NCBI GenBank assembly: GCA_016415585.1
Contig: CP066552.1
Location: 1,798,001-1,862,000, forward strand
Reading direction: 5' to 3'
Source of the DNA: Pectobacterium carotovorum
GTDB lineage: Bacteria; Pseudomonadota; Gammaproteobacteria; Enterobacterales; Enterobacteriaceae
DNA length: 64,000 bases
Shown one piece after another: positions 12,294 through 19,486 of the stretch. The number at the start of each line of letters is the position of its first letter. Position 1 is the stretch's first letter. The position numbers and the translations under genes are program-made. The notes under the pieces are model-generated. The model was not told where the DNA came from. It was given only the letters and a program-made list of their open reading frames with translations, and ran no database searches.

Positions 12294-12334
12294 GAACACG
12301 GCGTTAAGCGAAATGCGAGCTTACCGCTGTGTTC
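12294..12334 (-). other. Intercistronic stem-loop between afuA and afuB
   Basis: GAACACGGCGTTAAGC pairs with GCTTACCGCTGTGTTC (two mismatches, 9-nt loop), 53 bp past the afuA stop. Strong hairpins after a binding-protein gene commonly stabilise the upstream part of the message so that the binding protein is made in excess; this role is inferred. Confidence 0.6.
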
Positions 12335-12386
12335 CCGTTGTTTTGCAATCAATAGCGGTCAATGAATCAAGGGCAATGAATCGAGA

Positions 12387-13421
12387 TTATTGGCCCATTT
12401 TGACTTCGTTAACCCACTTGGAAATCAGCTCTTTACGCACGTCTGCCGCGCCGTATTTGTCCATGTCGTAGTTGATCAATTTCAGATCCTGCAACTTCAG
12501 CGACAGCGGAGAGGCTTCTGCGGTGGTGTTGGTCAGAATCTGGTAGGACTGGCCTTTCTTCCAGGAGAGTTCCTGTGCTTCTTTTGACAGCGCCCAGTCA
12601 ACGAACAGCTTGGCGTTATCCATATTGCGCGCGCCTTTCAGGATGCTGACGCCGCCGATTTCATAGCCAGTACCTTCACACGGGGAGATCAGCGTCAGCG
12701 GGGCGCCTTTCTCTTTTTCCAGTGAGTAGTCATGCAGGAAGCCGATACCGATAGCGGTTTCGCCACGTGCGGCGTTACGTGCCGGGGCAATACCGGATTT
12801 GGTGTACTGCGACACGTTGGTATTCAGTTTTTTCAGGTAATCAAAGGCCTGATCCTGACCCCACAGCTGGGAGAAAGTCGCCAGTGCGGTATAGGCCGTA
12901 CCGGAACTTTGTGGATCGGCAATCTGGATCTCGCCTTTGTAGATCGGATTGGTCAGATCTTTCCAGCACTGTGGAACGGGCAGGTTTTTCTCCTTCAGGC
13001 GGTCGGTGTTGACGCCGAAGCCGAGGATACCGACGTAAACGGCAGACGAGTAGTTGCCTTTACGTTTGGCGGGATCGCGGAACTGCGGCATGATCTGCTC
13101 AAGGTTTTTAGATTGATAAGGTTCCAACAGATCCATTTCGCCCGCTTGAGATTGCGGATCCAGCGTGCCGCCGTACCAGACGTCAGCCTGTGGATTTTTC
13201 TTCTCTGCATCGACTTTCGCCAGCGTGCTGCCAGAGCCGTTGCGGATAAAGGAGGTTTTAACGTTGTGTTTCTCACCGAAGGCCTTGGCTTCTTCCTCGC
13301 AGAAGGCGTTAGTGGCGCTACAGTAAATGACCAGGCGTCCTTCAGCCCGAGCAGTGGTGGTGGTAACAGCAGCAACGGTCAGTCCAGCGGCGATGAGGGT
13401 AGTTAAGGTACTCAGTTTCAT
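12387..13421 (-). CDS. afuA: Periplasmic substrate-binding protein, FbpA/AfuA family
   Basis: A 344-residue periplasmic protein with a clear Sec signal peptide (MKLSTLTTLIAAGLTVAAVT, cleavage after ARA near residue 26). The mature start GRLVIYCSATNAFCEEEAKA and the region ADVWYGGTLDPQSQAGEMDL are those of the FbpA/AfuA cluster. The paired Tyr residues that bind ferric iron in true FbpA are not evident, and Cys residues lie at NAFCEEE, VPQCWKD and SPCEGTG. AfuA of Actinobacillus pleuropneumoniae was shown to bind hexose phosphates; with uhp genes next door the same is inferred here. The start follows AAAGGAAAAC. Confidence 0.85.
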   Translation of the reverse strand: MKLSTLTTLIAAGLTVAAVTTTTARAEGRLVIYCSATNAFCEEEAKAFGEKHNVKTSFIRNGSGSTLAKVDAEKKNPQADVWYGGTLDPQSQAGEMDLLEPYQSKNLEQIMPQFRDPAKRKGNYSSAVYVGILGFGVNTDRLKEKNLPVPQCWKDLTNPIYKGEIQIADPQSSGTAYTALATFSQLWGQDQAFDYLKKLNTNVSQYTKSGIAPARNAARGETAIGIGFLHDYSLEKEKGAPLTLISPCEGTGYEIGGVSILKGARNMDNAKLFVDWALSKEAQELSWKKGQSYQILTNTTAEASPLSLKLQDLKLINYDMDKYGAADVRKELISKWVNEVKMGQ

Positions 13422-13458
13422 GATGTTTTCCTTTATAGGTGTCTATCTGTTGTTATTG

Positions 13459-13801
13459 CTATTTTGATGTCATCAAACGTTCCCGGCGGCTGACACCTGC
13501 CATCAGCAGCGGCATCAATAACAGTCCGATGCAGGCTGAAGCCAACGCCAGCAGAGTAAAAAATCCCGACCATCCGTAGTGTTGCAGCACCTGTGCTAGC
13601 GGCCAGCCCGCCAGCGCTGCCCCCAGATAGGCAAACAACGCCAGAAAACCTGTCACCGTGCCTGCGGCATCCTTTACGCGTCAGGTAAAACGTGGCGTAC
13701 CCGATGACCATGGAAATCAACAACCGCGGTCGCCAGTAGCGATAACGCTGGCTGATTTGTGTTGGTGAAAGCTGTCCCGGTGGAAACATGGGTGCCTGCA
13801 T
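13459..13801 (-). pseudogene. uhpC: uhpC remnant: internal deletion and frameshift
   Basis: The minus-strand frame from 13801 encodes a UhpC-like N-terminus (QRYRYWRPRLL...GYATFYLTRK), and then near 13671-13675 the sequence jumps to the C-terminal part in another frame (DAAGTVTGFLALFAYLGAAL then AGWPLAQVLQHYGW). UhpC is a sensor of about 440 residues; only about 43 N-terminal and 70 C-terminal residues remain. The missing middle is roughly 1 kb and the join shifts the frame. A 122-residue frame reads through as nonsense. The AAAG at the junction suggests deletion at a microhomology. UhpC is the membrane partner that detects external glucose 6-phosphate for UhpB. Confidence 0.85.
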
Positions 13802-13870
13802 GGGGTTCTCCGTCGCGTTGAGAGAAGAGTAGGGGGATGTGAATTAAAAAGGATGAGACAAGGTTTTAGG

Positions 13871-13893
13871 TAGCTAGGAATAATTCCTAGCTA
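13871..13893. other. Perfect palindrome at the uhpB stop
   Basis: TAGCTAGGAAT A ATTCCTAGCTA is an 11-bp perfect inverted repeat around one base and overlaps the uhpB stop codon. It could form a hairpin at the end of the uhpB message; there is no U-run. Confidence 0.45.
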
Positions 13894-15468
13894 ATCGTCT
13901 TTTTGTTTAAATTTTGTGGGCAGGTTAACAATTATGTGCGTACCGCGCGGCGTGGCAGATTCGCTAAGGGTGGCAGCTTTTACCAGCCAGTTACCGCCCA
14001 GCGCCTGTACACGCTCCTCGATACCTCGCAGGCCGAAGCCACCGCCTGTCGGATTCGGCCTGTCTTTTTGTGTGATGCCCACACCGTTATCAATGACGTC
14101 GAGCGTAATCAGGTCATCTTGCTGGGAAAGTCGAACGGTAATCTGCGTCGCGCTGGCGTGCTTGTTGATATTGTTGAGCAACTCCTGCACCAGCCGATAA
14201 AGCGTGAAAACCACCACGTCATCATGCGGCGGCGTGGGAAGCTGATAATCCAGTTGAAACTGGATGCCGCGAGCCGAGAAGGCAAACTCATCCGCCAGAT
14301 GATGCAGCGCTTTATCTAACACCATTTCATCCAGCACCGGCGGGCGCAGCTGGCGCAGAAGCTGGCGGGTGGTGTGGTGGATGCGCCGCGACAGCTCGCT
14401 GATTTGTCCGGCGGCATGCTGGGCGGCATCGGCAGGCGCGCTGTGTTTCACCAGCATGGCCTGAATCTGAATGGCAGTGATGTTTTGGCCGATGTCATCG
14501 TGCAGTTCGCGCGCGATGTCTTTGCGCACGGCCTCTTCGGTGTGGATGATGCGCTCCATAAGCCGCCGCCGGGTTTTCAGCTCCTGCTCCAACTGATGAC
14601 GATAGCGCTGGAGCCGCTGTGCCAGCTGTTGCTGACGGCTTATCGCGATCCCCAGCCCAATGCCGAGTAGCGCCTGCGTAGAGAGAAAGAGCTCCAGTTC
14701 GCGCAGATCGTCGAAGGCTCCGCTTACCTGACGTGTGACGGCAATCATCAGGCTGCCGAGCACGGCGGAGAGCACGCCGCCTTGCCAGCCGAATTTATAC
14801 GCCATGACCACGTTAGGTAGAAAAACGAAGATCAGCAGCAGGCGTTCCATCTCGGGTGTAAACGTCATTTGCAGGCAAACGCCGATAGAAAAAAACAGCG
14901 AGCACCAAATCAGCAGCGAGGTGCGCAGCGGCGGATCGGGGATCTCCTGTGCCAGCAATGTCTGCAAGTGCTGCTGCTTGATGTATTCGTACAGCAAATA
15001 GATGAACGGAATCAGCAGGACGCCGCCGGTAAACGTCGCCAGCAGCGTTTGTGTCAGCTGCGAATGTAACCAGGGGCCGATGGCGATGCCGTGCAGAACG
15101 GTGTTGAGTGTCAGCGCCGCCAGTAATAGCAGGAGTCGCTGCCAATAAAGCGTATAGCGATGCCAAATTTTATGCGTGATGATGGCCGGAATCAGGCTAA
15201 GGAACGGGGAAAGTAGCAGCAGCGAACGCGTCATGAGCTGTTCGCTGATAAGCCAGCTCTGGATGGCGATTTCCGTAATCAGCAAGGTCGGCCAGTATTT
15301 GCGCGGCAGCAAAATCATCAGCGCCAATCGCAGCCCTTGTGGTAACAGCAGCGCCGCCTGCTGGCCGTTGTTGCTCAAATAGAAACTGATGGTCCACAGC
15401 GCCAGCCAAATCAGGCTATAGAAAAAGGCGAGAAACAGCGTCATACCGATGACGTGCAGGCGGCGCAT
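13891..15468 (-). CDS. uhpB: Sensor histidine kinase of hexose-phosphate uptake
   Basis: A 525-residue kinase. Residues 1-275 carry about eight hydrophobic segments (MASE1-like sensory region), a short coiled linker (about 277-310) follows, then the HisKA_3 domain with phospho-acceptor His323 (ARELHDDIGQ), and the HATPase domain (N box LLNNINKHA, G boxes DNGVGI and GGGFGLRGIEERV). This is the UhpB/NarX-type arrangement. It starts 3 bp after uhpA and is followed by the broken uhpC. In E. coli UhpB is activated through UhpC; here that partner is lost, so its signal input is uncertain. Confidence 0.9.
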   Translation of the reverse strand: MRRLHVIGMTLFLAFFYSLIWLALWTISFYLSNNGQQAALLLPQGLRLALMILLPRKYWPTLLITEIAIQSWLISEQLMTRSLLLLSPFLSLIPAIITHKIWHRYTLYWQRLLLLLAALTLNTVLHGIAIGPWLHSQLTQTLLATFTGGVLLIPFIYLLYEYIKQQHLQTLLAQEIPDPPLRTSLLIWCSLFFSIGVCLQMTFTPEMERLLLIFVFLPNVVMAYKFGWQGGVLSAVLGSLMIAVTRQVSGAFDDLRELELFLSTQALLGIGLGIAISRQQQLAQRLQRYRHQLEQELKTRRRLMERIIHTEEAVRKDIARELHDDIGQNITAIQIQAMLVKHSAPADAAQHAAGQISELSRRIHHTTRQLLRQLRPPVLDEMVLDKALHHLADEFAFSARGIQFQLDYQLPTPPHDDVVVFTLYRLVQELLNNINKHASATQITVRLSQQDDLITLDVIDNGVGITQKDRPNPTGGGFGLRGIEERVQALGGNWLVKAATLSESATPRGTHIIVNLPTKFKQKDD

Positions 15469-15471
15469 GAT

Positions 15472-16101
15472 TTATTTTCCAGCCAGCAGTTGGTGTTGCA
15501 GTGCAAAGTGCACCAGCTCTACCGTGGATTCACACTGTAGCTTACTGAGAATATTGGCGCGGTGAACGTGAACGGTCTTATGGCTGAGTTCGAGCTGTTC
15601 AGCGATGCTTTTCACACTAATCCCGTTGATCAGCAAGCTGAATATTTCTCGCTCGCGTGGGGTCAGCGACAGTAGCTCTTTCGGTGGCTGCTGTTGATGG
15701 CGAATGGCATGCAGTGCATCGGCGCAGAGGTAAAGACCGCCGCTGCTAACCACGCGAACCGCCTGCACTAACTCTTCCGGGCCGCAGCGCTTCGTGAGAT
15801 AGCCGCCCGCGCCCGCGTCCAGCGCGCTTTGTACAAACGCCGTGGTGTCATAGATGCTCAGAATAATGGCGCGAAAATTGGGGCGCTGCTGACGCAGACG
15901 GGTTAATAACGACAGGCCGCTTTCGTCCGGCATGGCGATATCAATCACGGCGACATCAATCGGCTGTTTGAGTAGATGGGGCCACGCCTGCGCCGCCGAA
16001 GCATATTGTCCAACAACCTGAATGTCATTTTCTAATGTCAGAAGCTGTGCAAAGCCAGACCGTACAACGATGTGATCGTCAACTAAAGCCACATTAATCA
16101 T
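15472..16101 (-). CDS. uhpA: Response regulator of hexose-phosphate uptake
   Basis: A 209-residue NarL/FixJ-type regulator. The receiver domain starts MINVALVDDHIVVRSGFAQL, with acidic pocket DD at 8-9, phosphorylatable Asp54 (VIDIAMP) and the conserved Lys in YLTKRCGPEE. The LuxR-type helix-turn-helix (LTPREREIFSLLINGISVKS and LSHKTVHVHRANILSKL) occupies about 140-200. The start at 16101 was chosen by alignment with E. coli UhpA; the longer frame upstream is not plausible. It is expected to activate the afu promoter. Confidence 0.92.
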   Translation of the reverse strand: MINVALVDDHIVVRSGFAQLLTLENDIQVVGQYASAAQAWPHLLKQPIDVAVIDIAMPDESGLSLLTRLRQQRPNFRAIILSIYDTTAFVQSALDAGAGGYLTKRCGPEELVQAVRVVSSGGLYLCADALHAIRHQQQPPKELLSLTPREREIFSLLINGISVKSIAEQLELSHKTVHVHRANILSKLQCESTVELVHFALQHQLLAGK

Positions 16102-16200
16102 GGTTTCGCCGTGTGAATTCAAAGTCATCAAAACGTCATAATGCGGGGGAATGTAGAGGTGAGCAATAGCAGATAGGTAAAATGGAATCGGCTTAACAGA

Positions 16201-16470
16201 TATATCCGTCATACTTCAAGCTGCTTGTGCGTTGGCAATACTCGGCTCCTCTCTGAGCCTCGCCCTGAAGGGCCGCCGTAAACGGCGTTCAAATTGGCTG
16301 AGCCAATTTGTCCTTACTCACCCCAGTCACTTACTTGTGTAAGCTCCTGGGGATTCTTGCGGTTGCCGCGTTACAAGGCCATAAATGGGCCTTGCCCTAA
16401 AGGGTCAACGCAAAGCGTTGTTCAAAACGCTAACGTTTTGTCACGCAACTCGAATTATTTAGGATATATA
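16201..16470. repeat. Expanded ERIC element (270 bp)
   Basis: ERIC ends (ATATCCGTCATACTTCAAGC and CTCGAATTATTTAGGATATA) and the ERIC core (CCCCAGTCACTTACTTGTGT) are present, but additional short palindromes are strung between them: GGCTC..GAGCC, GCCCTGAAGGGC, GCCGTAAACGGC and AAATTGGCTGAGCCAATTT before the core, and AAGGCCATAAATGGGCCTT, AACGCAAAGCGTT and AAACGCTAACGTTT after it. It lies between divergent uhpA and nlpA. Confidence 0.9.
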
Positions 16471-16597
16471 TCACTCTTTATTGACCGAATAATGAAATGC
16501 ATATTCATAGAACGCGGAGTTATTTGACTCGGTGAATTATGGGGCGTTACTGTTTTTCTCTTTAAATCAATACAGTTACGATATCAGGTAAACCAGA

Positions 16598-17413
16598 ATG
16601 ATGAATAAATGGCGTATAGCGCTGGTGGCGGGAATGGTTACGGCGGCGATGGCGTTGACGGCATGCGATAGCGCAAGTCACTCTGCCAACCACATTAAAG
16701 TCGGTGTGATTAACGGCGCGGAACAGGACGTCGCCGACGTCGCGAAGAAAGTGGCAAAAGAAAAGTATGGTCTGGATGTTGAGCTGGTGGGGTTCAGCGG
16801 TTCACTCTTGCCGAACGAGGCGACGGATAAAAGCGATTTGGATGCGAACGTCTTTCAGCATCGTCCTTTCCTCGGACAGCAAAATCGCGAACACGGTTAT
16901 AAGCTGGTGGCGGTAGGAAATACCTTCGTTTTCCCGATGGCGGGTTATTCGAAGAAAATTAAAAATATCAATGATCTGAAAGACGGCGATACCATTGCGA
17001 TTCCTTTCGACCCTACCAATTTGGGGCGAGCGTTGCTGCTACTGAAAAAGACCGGATTAATTACTCTAAAGCCTGACACGGGGTTATTGCCGACGGTGCT
17101 GGATATCACGACGAATCCACACAACCTGCGTATTATAGAAGTGGAAGGGGCACAGTTGCCGCGTTTGTTAGACGATCCGCAAGTGACGGTAGCTATTATT
17201 AGTTCAACCTATATTCAGCAAACGGGCTTAACGCCAACGAAAGACGGTATTTTTATTGAAGATAAAGAATCACCGTATGTGAATATCATTGTGACGCGTG
17301 AAAATAATAAAGATGCGGAAAACATCAAAAAGTTTATTCAAGCCTATCAGACTGATGAAGTTGAACAAGCTGCAAACCGTATTTTTAATGGTGGTGCGGT
17401 AAAAGGTTGGTGA
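16598..17413 (+). CDS. nlpA: Inner-membrane lipoprotein of the MetQ/NlpA family
   Basis: A 271-residue lipoprotein with a lipobox ALTAC (Cys23) and Asp at position +2, the Lol-avoidance signal that keeps a lipoprotein in the inner membrane. From HIKVGVINGAEQDV onward it follows E. coli NlpA closely (ELVGFSGSLLPNEA, LDANVFQHRPFL, NTFVFPMAGYSKKI, end IFNGGAVKGW). NlpA is a paralogue of the methionine-binding MetQ. No metN or metI genes adjoin it, so it stands alone as in E. coli; any transport role would need a MetNI pair elsewhere. Confidence 0.93.
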   Translation: MMNKWRIALVAGMVTAAMALTACDSASHSANHIKVGVINGAEQDVADVAKKVAKEKYGLDVELVGFSGSLLPNEATDKSDLDANVFQHRPFLGQQNREHGYKLVAVGNTFVFPMAGYSKKIKNINDLKDGDTIAIPFDPTNLGRALLLLKKTGLITLKPDTGLLPTVLDITTNPHNLRIIEVEGAQLPRLLDDPQVTVAIISSTYIQQTGLTPTKDGIFIEDKESPYVNIIVTRENNKDAENIKKFIQAYQTDEVEQAANRIFNGGAVKGW

Positions 17414-17761
17414 TGGTAATAACCCGATAACTGCAATGCTGTCATCTTTATTTAAAAGATGATGGCGTGTTAATTATTGGCTTGCTCGAAATTTAATTAT
17501 TAAAATTAATTCAATGAAAAAATTTAAATGTTTTTTAATTAAAATATAATATACCATTTCCAGCACTTAAAATGATGGTTAAATATTAAATCCCCCGGTA
17601 ATGTAACGTTCAAAAATTGTCACTACATCCGTTAAGAAAAATTATTTATGCCAAATAGATACGTTATATCTAAGATGGAGAATACGGTTAATTTTAGAAA
17701 TTTCCTCTCTAAAAAAACCGTATATAATATAAAAACCAGCATTAAATCTCCGCGCTAATTT
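17414..17761. other. AT-rich gap without a recognised gene
   Basis: About 350 bp, markedly AT-rich with poly-A/T tracts. No frame of convincing length and no RNA gene is seen. A fragment reading AATCCCCCGGTAATGTAACG near 17590 does not match anything I know. Confidence 0.5.
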
Positions 17762-17953
17762 TTAAATGTTTTTTTTAATGTAGTCTTTTTTAAGCTCAGC
17801 AGCTAAGGTTATGTATGTTTTTTCAAAAAGCAAATTAATTGCACCCATTGGAAGTTCTTTAGGATTGGCCGCTAAATAACCAGATATCAGGTTGCTTGTT
17901 TGCGTAAATAATAGCGTTATTTTTTCATCTTGATACATTTTATCTGTTAGCAT
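17762..17953 (-). CDS. Small hypothetical protein (63 aa)
   Basis: Sixty-three residues, MLTDKMYQDEKITLLFTQTS at the N-terminus and a Lys-rich end, predicted helical and soluble. An AGGATAG ribosome-binding site lies about 7 nt before the ATG. It is AT-rich like its surroundings, which suggests transferred DNA. I do not recognise a family; the call rests on the start context and an uninterrupted frame in AT-rich sequence. Confidence 0.4.
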   Translation of the reverse strand: MLTDKMYQDEKITLLFTQTSNLISGYLAANPKELPMGAINLLFEKTYITLAAELKKDYIKKNI

Positions 17954-18136
17954 AATAAATCTATCCTAGAAAGTTAGTATGTCGGAAGGTGAATATTATT
18001 TCATGAGAAAGAATATATCAAGAATATTTTATCATTATAAAAATAGCGAGGGTTGTTATTATAATCCCTGTGATTTACTTATTTATATAATTATTATATA
18101 AAAAATTAATGTTAAATTATTTTTTATTAATATACT

Positions 18137-18484
18137 GTATACCCTAAGTAATTCGAATTTCAGGACAAAACGTTAACGTTTTGAACAACGCAAAGCGTTA
18201 GCCCTTTAGGGCGATGCTCATGAATGAGCATCGTAACGCAACAAGCAAAGGACAAATTCGTCGGGAACGAATTTGACCAGCCAACGGCTTGCCTTCGGTG
18301 AGAGACAGGATGTCTCTCATGTCATCCCGATGAGTTTACTTGAGTAAGTATTCGGGTGACTGACAAATCAGCCAGAGGCAGGTTTGAACGCTGCTTGCAG
18401 CGGCCCCAACGGGGCGAGGTCCGCGCAAGTGGACTGAGTATTGAAGCCAATGTACATGCAACTTGAAGTATGACGGATATATAT
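18137..18484. repeat. Greatly expanded ERIC element (about 348 bp)
   Basis: ERIC ends GTATACCCTAAGTAATTCGA and CATGCAACTTGAAGTATGAC enclose an ERIC-like core (TTTACTTGAGTAAGTATTCG) plus at least eight different short palindromes in series, for example AAAACGTTAACGTTTT, AACGCAAAGCGTT, GCCCTTTAGGGC, GATGCTCATGAATGAGCATC, AAATTCGTCGGGAACGAATT, GAGAGACAGGATGTCTCTC, GCCCCAACGGGGC and GTCCGCGCAAGTGGAC. This is nearly three times normal ERIC length. Confidence 0.88.
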
Positions 18485-18542
18485 CCGTGCTCATTGAAGA
18501 TGCTTGTGATTTTATGTATCAAGAAGATCATCCTTTTCCGAC

Positions 18543-18713
18543 ATGAAAATATTTATCACTGATGAGCAAAAAATCGAGTTTGAACACCTTCATGACACCA
18601 GTTGTAATGACCCGATTCTGTTTATCCGACGCAGGCGACGACGCTCAGCTATGGATGGATACGGAAAGGGCATAAAGAGTCAGTTAAAACAAAAAGAAGT
18701 CGAACACGTCTGA
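18543..18713 (+). pseudogene. Transposase-like N-terminal fragment (IS630 type?)
   Basis: The frame MKIFITDEQKIEFEHLHD resembles the N-terminus of one group of IS630-family transposases as I remember it, but after about 20 residues similarity ends in an Arg-run (FIRRRRRRSAMDG) and the frame stops at residue 56. It is best read as a decayed insertion-sequence scrap. No inverted repeats were found. The assignment is from memory and tentative. Confidence 0.35.
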
Positions 18714-18981
18714 GTATCTGGGACGCTGACTCTACGTGATGTGATATTGGCAACACGGTTATTCACGGTCGCTTTCAGGTGCTCAAACCTGCGTCTTGAG
18801 ATTTATTGGGTATAGCGAAGTGTGGCAAAGAAAAAATTCAAAATAACTAACTGGAAAACCTGTAATAATGCATTCTGAGGGTGCTGATCGCTTGGCTCTG
18901 TGCTACCGCCGTGTGGTCCGACACTGCCGAATCTGTGCAGTGTGGTAGGTCGTTGCGTTATTCCGATGGTGTTGTTTTTAT
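18714..18981. other. Unassigned sequence in the decayed region
   Basis: About 270 bp with only short frames in all directions. It may be further remains of the insertion sequence to its left. No RNA gene or regulatory site stands out. Confidence 0.4.
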
Positions 18982-19200
18982 CTATCTGATTTTGCGACAT
19001 AAAAATTTATCTTTTATCACGCCGTCAAAGAAACGACCTTTAGAGACGACAGCGTCAGAAATAAATTTTTTATAGATAGATTCAGGCACGTCAACGTATT
19101 GATAGGTATCTTTGTTATGAAACGCTATCTCAAGGGTGCGCGTCTTTGGGTCATACCCAATAGAATCAATTCGTGATGATAAAATCTGCTTTTGCTGCAA
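18982..19200 (-). CDS. KTSC-domain protein
   Basis: A 72-residue protein almost entirely made of a KTSC domain: SSRIDSIGYDPKTRTLEIAF, then YQYVDVPESIYKKFISDAVV and SKGRFFDGVIKD. The domain occurs as small stand-alone proteins and next to nucleic-acid enzymes; its function is not established. A TTG start at 19200 is preferred because GGGAGG lies 8 nt upstream, whereas the ATG at 19233 has no ribosome-binding site. It lies in a transferred-looking stretch between an ERIC and dosC. Confidence 0.7.
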   Translation of the reverse strand: MQQKQILSSRIDSIGYDPKTRTLEIAFHNKDTYQYVDVPESIYKKFISDAVVSKGRFFDGVIKDKFLCRKIR

Positions 19201-19486
19201 TGATCGTTCCTCCCTTGTGTAAAATAAGATCAAATTATAAAAAATTCACTGCATGGCGCATTGTCGACGATCATGCTTATTTATTGAATATGTATCAAAT
19301 TTTTGATGAATTGGTTAGCAAAATCGTGGGTCTGTAATTTTCATGCTTTGAATTTGTTCAATGACGGGAAATTTATCTGTCTAAAAAAGCCATGATGAAA
19401 ACCTGAAATGATGGATAAAACCGGGTGCTGCTTCTTTTCAGCTGCCGCCTGAAGCTGAAGCACAGATTTTCAACGAGCTAGAATAG
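19201..19486. other. Gap between the KTSC gene and dosC
   Basis: AT-rich sequence with no gene of useful length. A short frame at its right end (ending EAEAQIFNELE before a stop) could be the last residues of a lost gene. No clear terminator for dosC was found. Confidence 0.4.

Noticed and set aside
12732..13406. 224-codon frame antisense to afuA
   Set aside because: Fully covered by a well-supported substrate-binding protein gene on the other strand; no start signal.
8851..13421. Plain ferric-iron transporter annotation for the ABC operon
   Set aside because: Family similarity alone cannot separate iron from sugar-phosphate members; uhp neighbours favour the latter, so the iron call was not adopted as the main one.
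13433..13801. A 122-codon frame as a novel small membrane protein
   Set aside because: Its first third is UhpC N-terminus and the rest is the UhpC C-terminus read in the wrong frame, so it is a pseudogene product.
12019..18484. Repeated sequences that could suggest a CRISPR array or clustered repeats
   Set aside because: The copies are kilobases apart, have ERIC termini and cores, and lack regular repeat-spacer structure; no cas genes are present.
18322..18531. 69-codon frame across the 18-kb ERIC
   Set aside because: Consists mostly of ERIC sequence; such frames recur wherever this repeat occurs.
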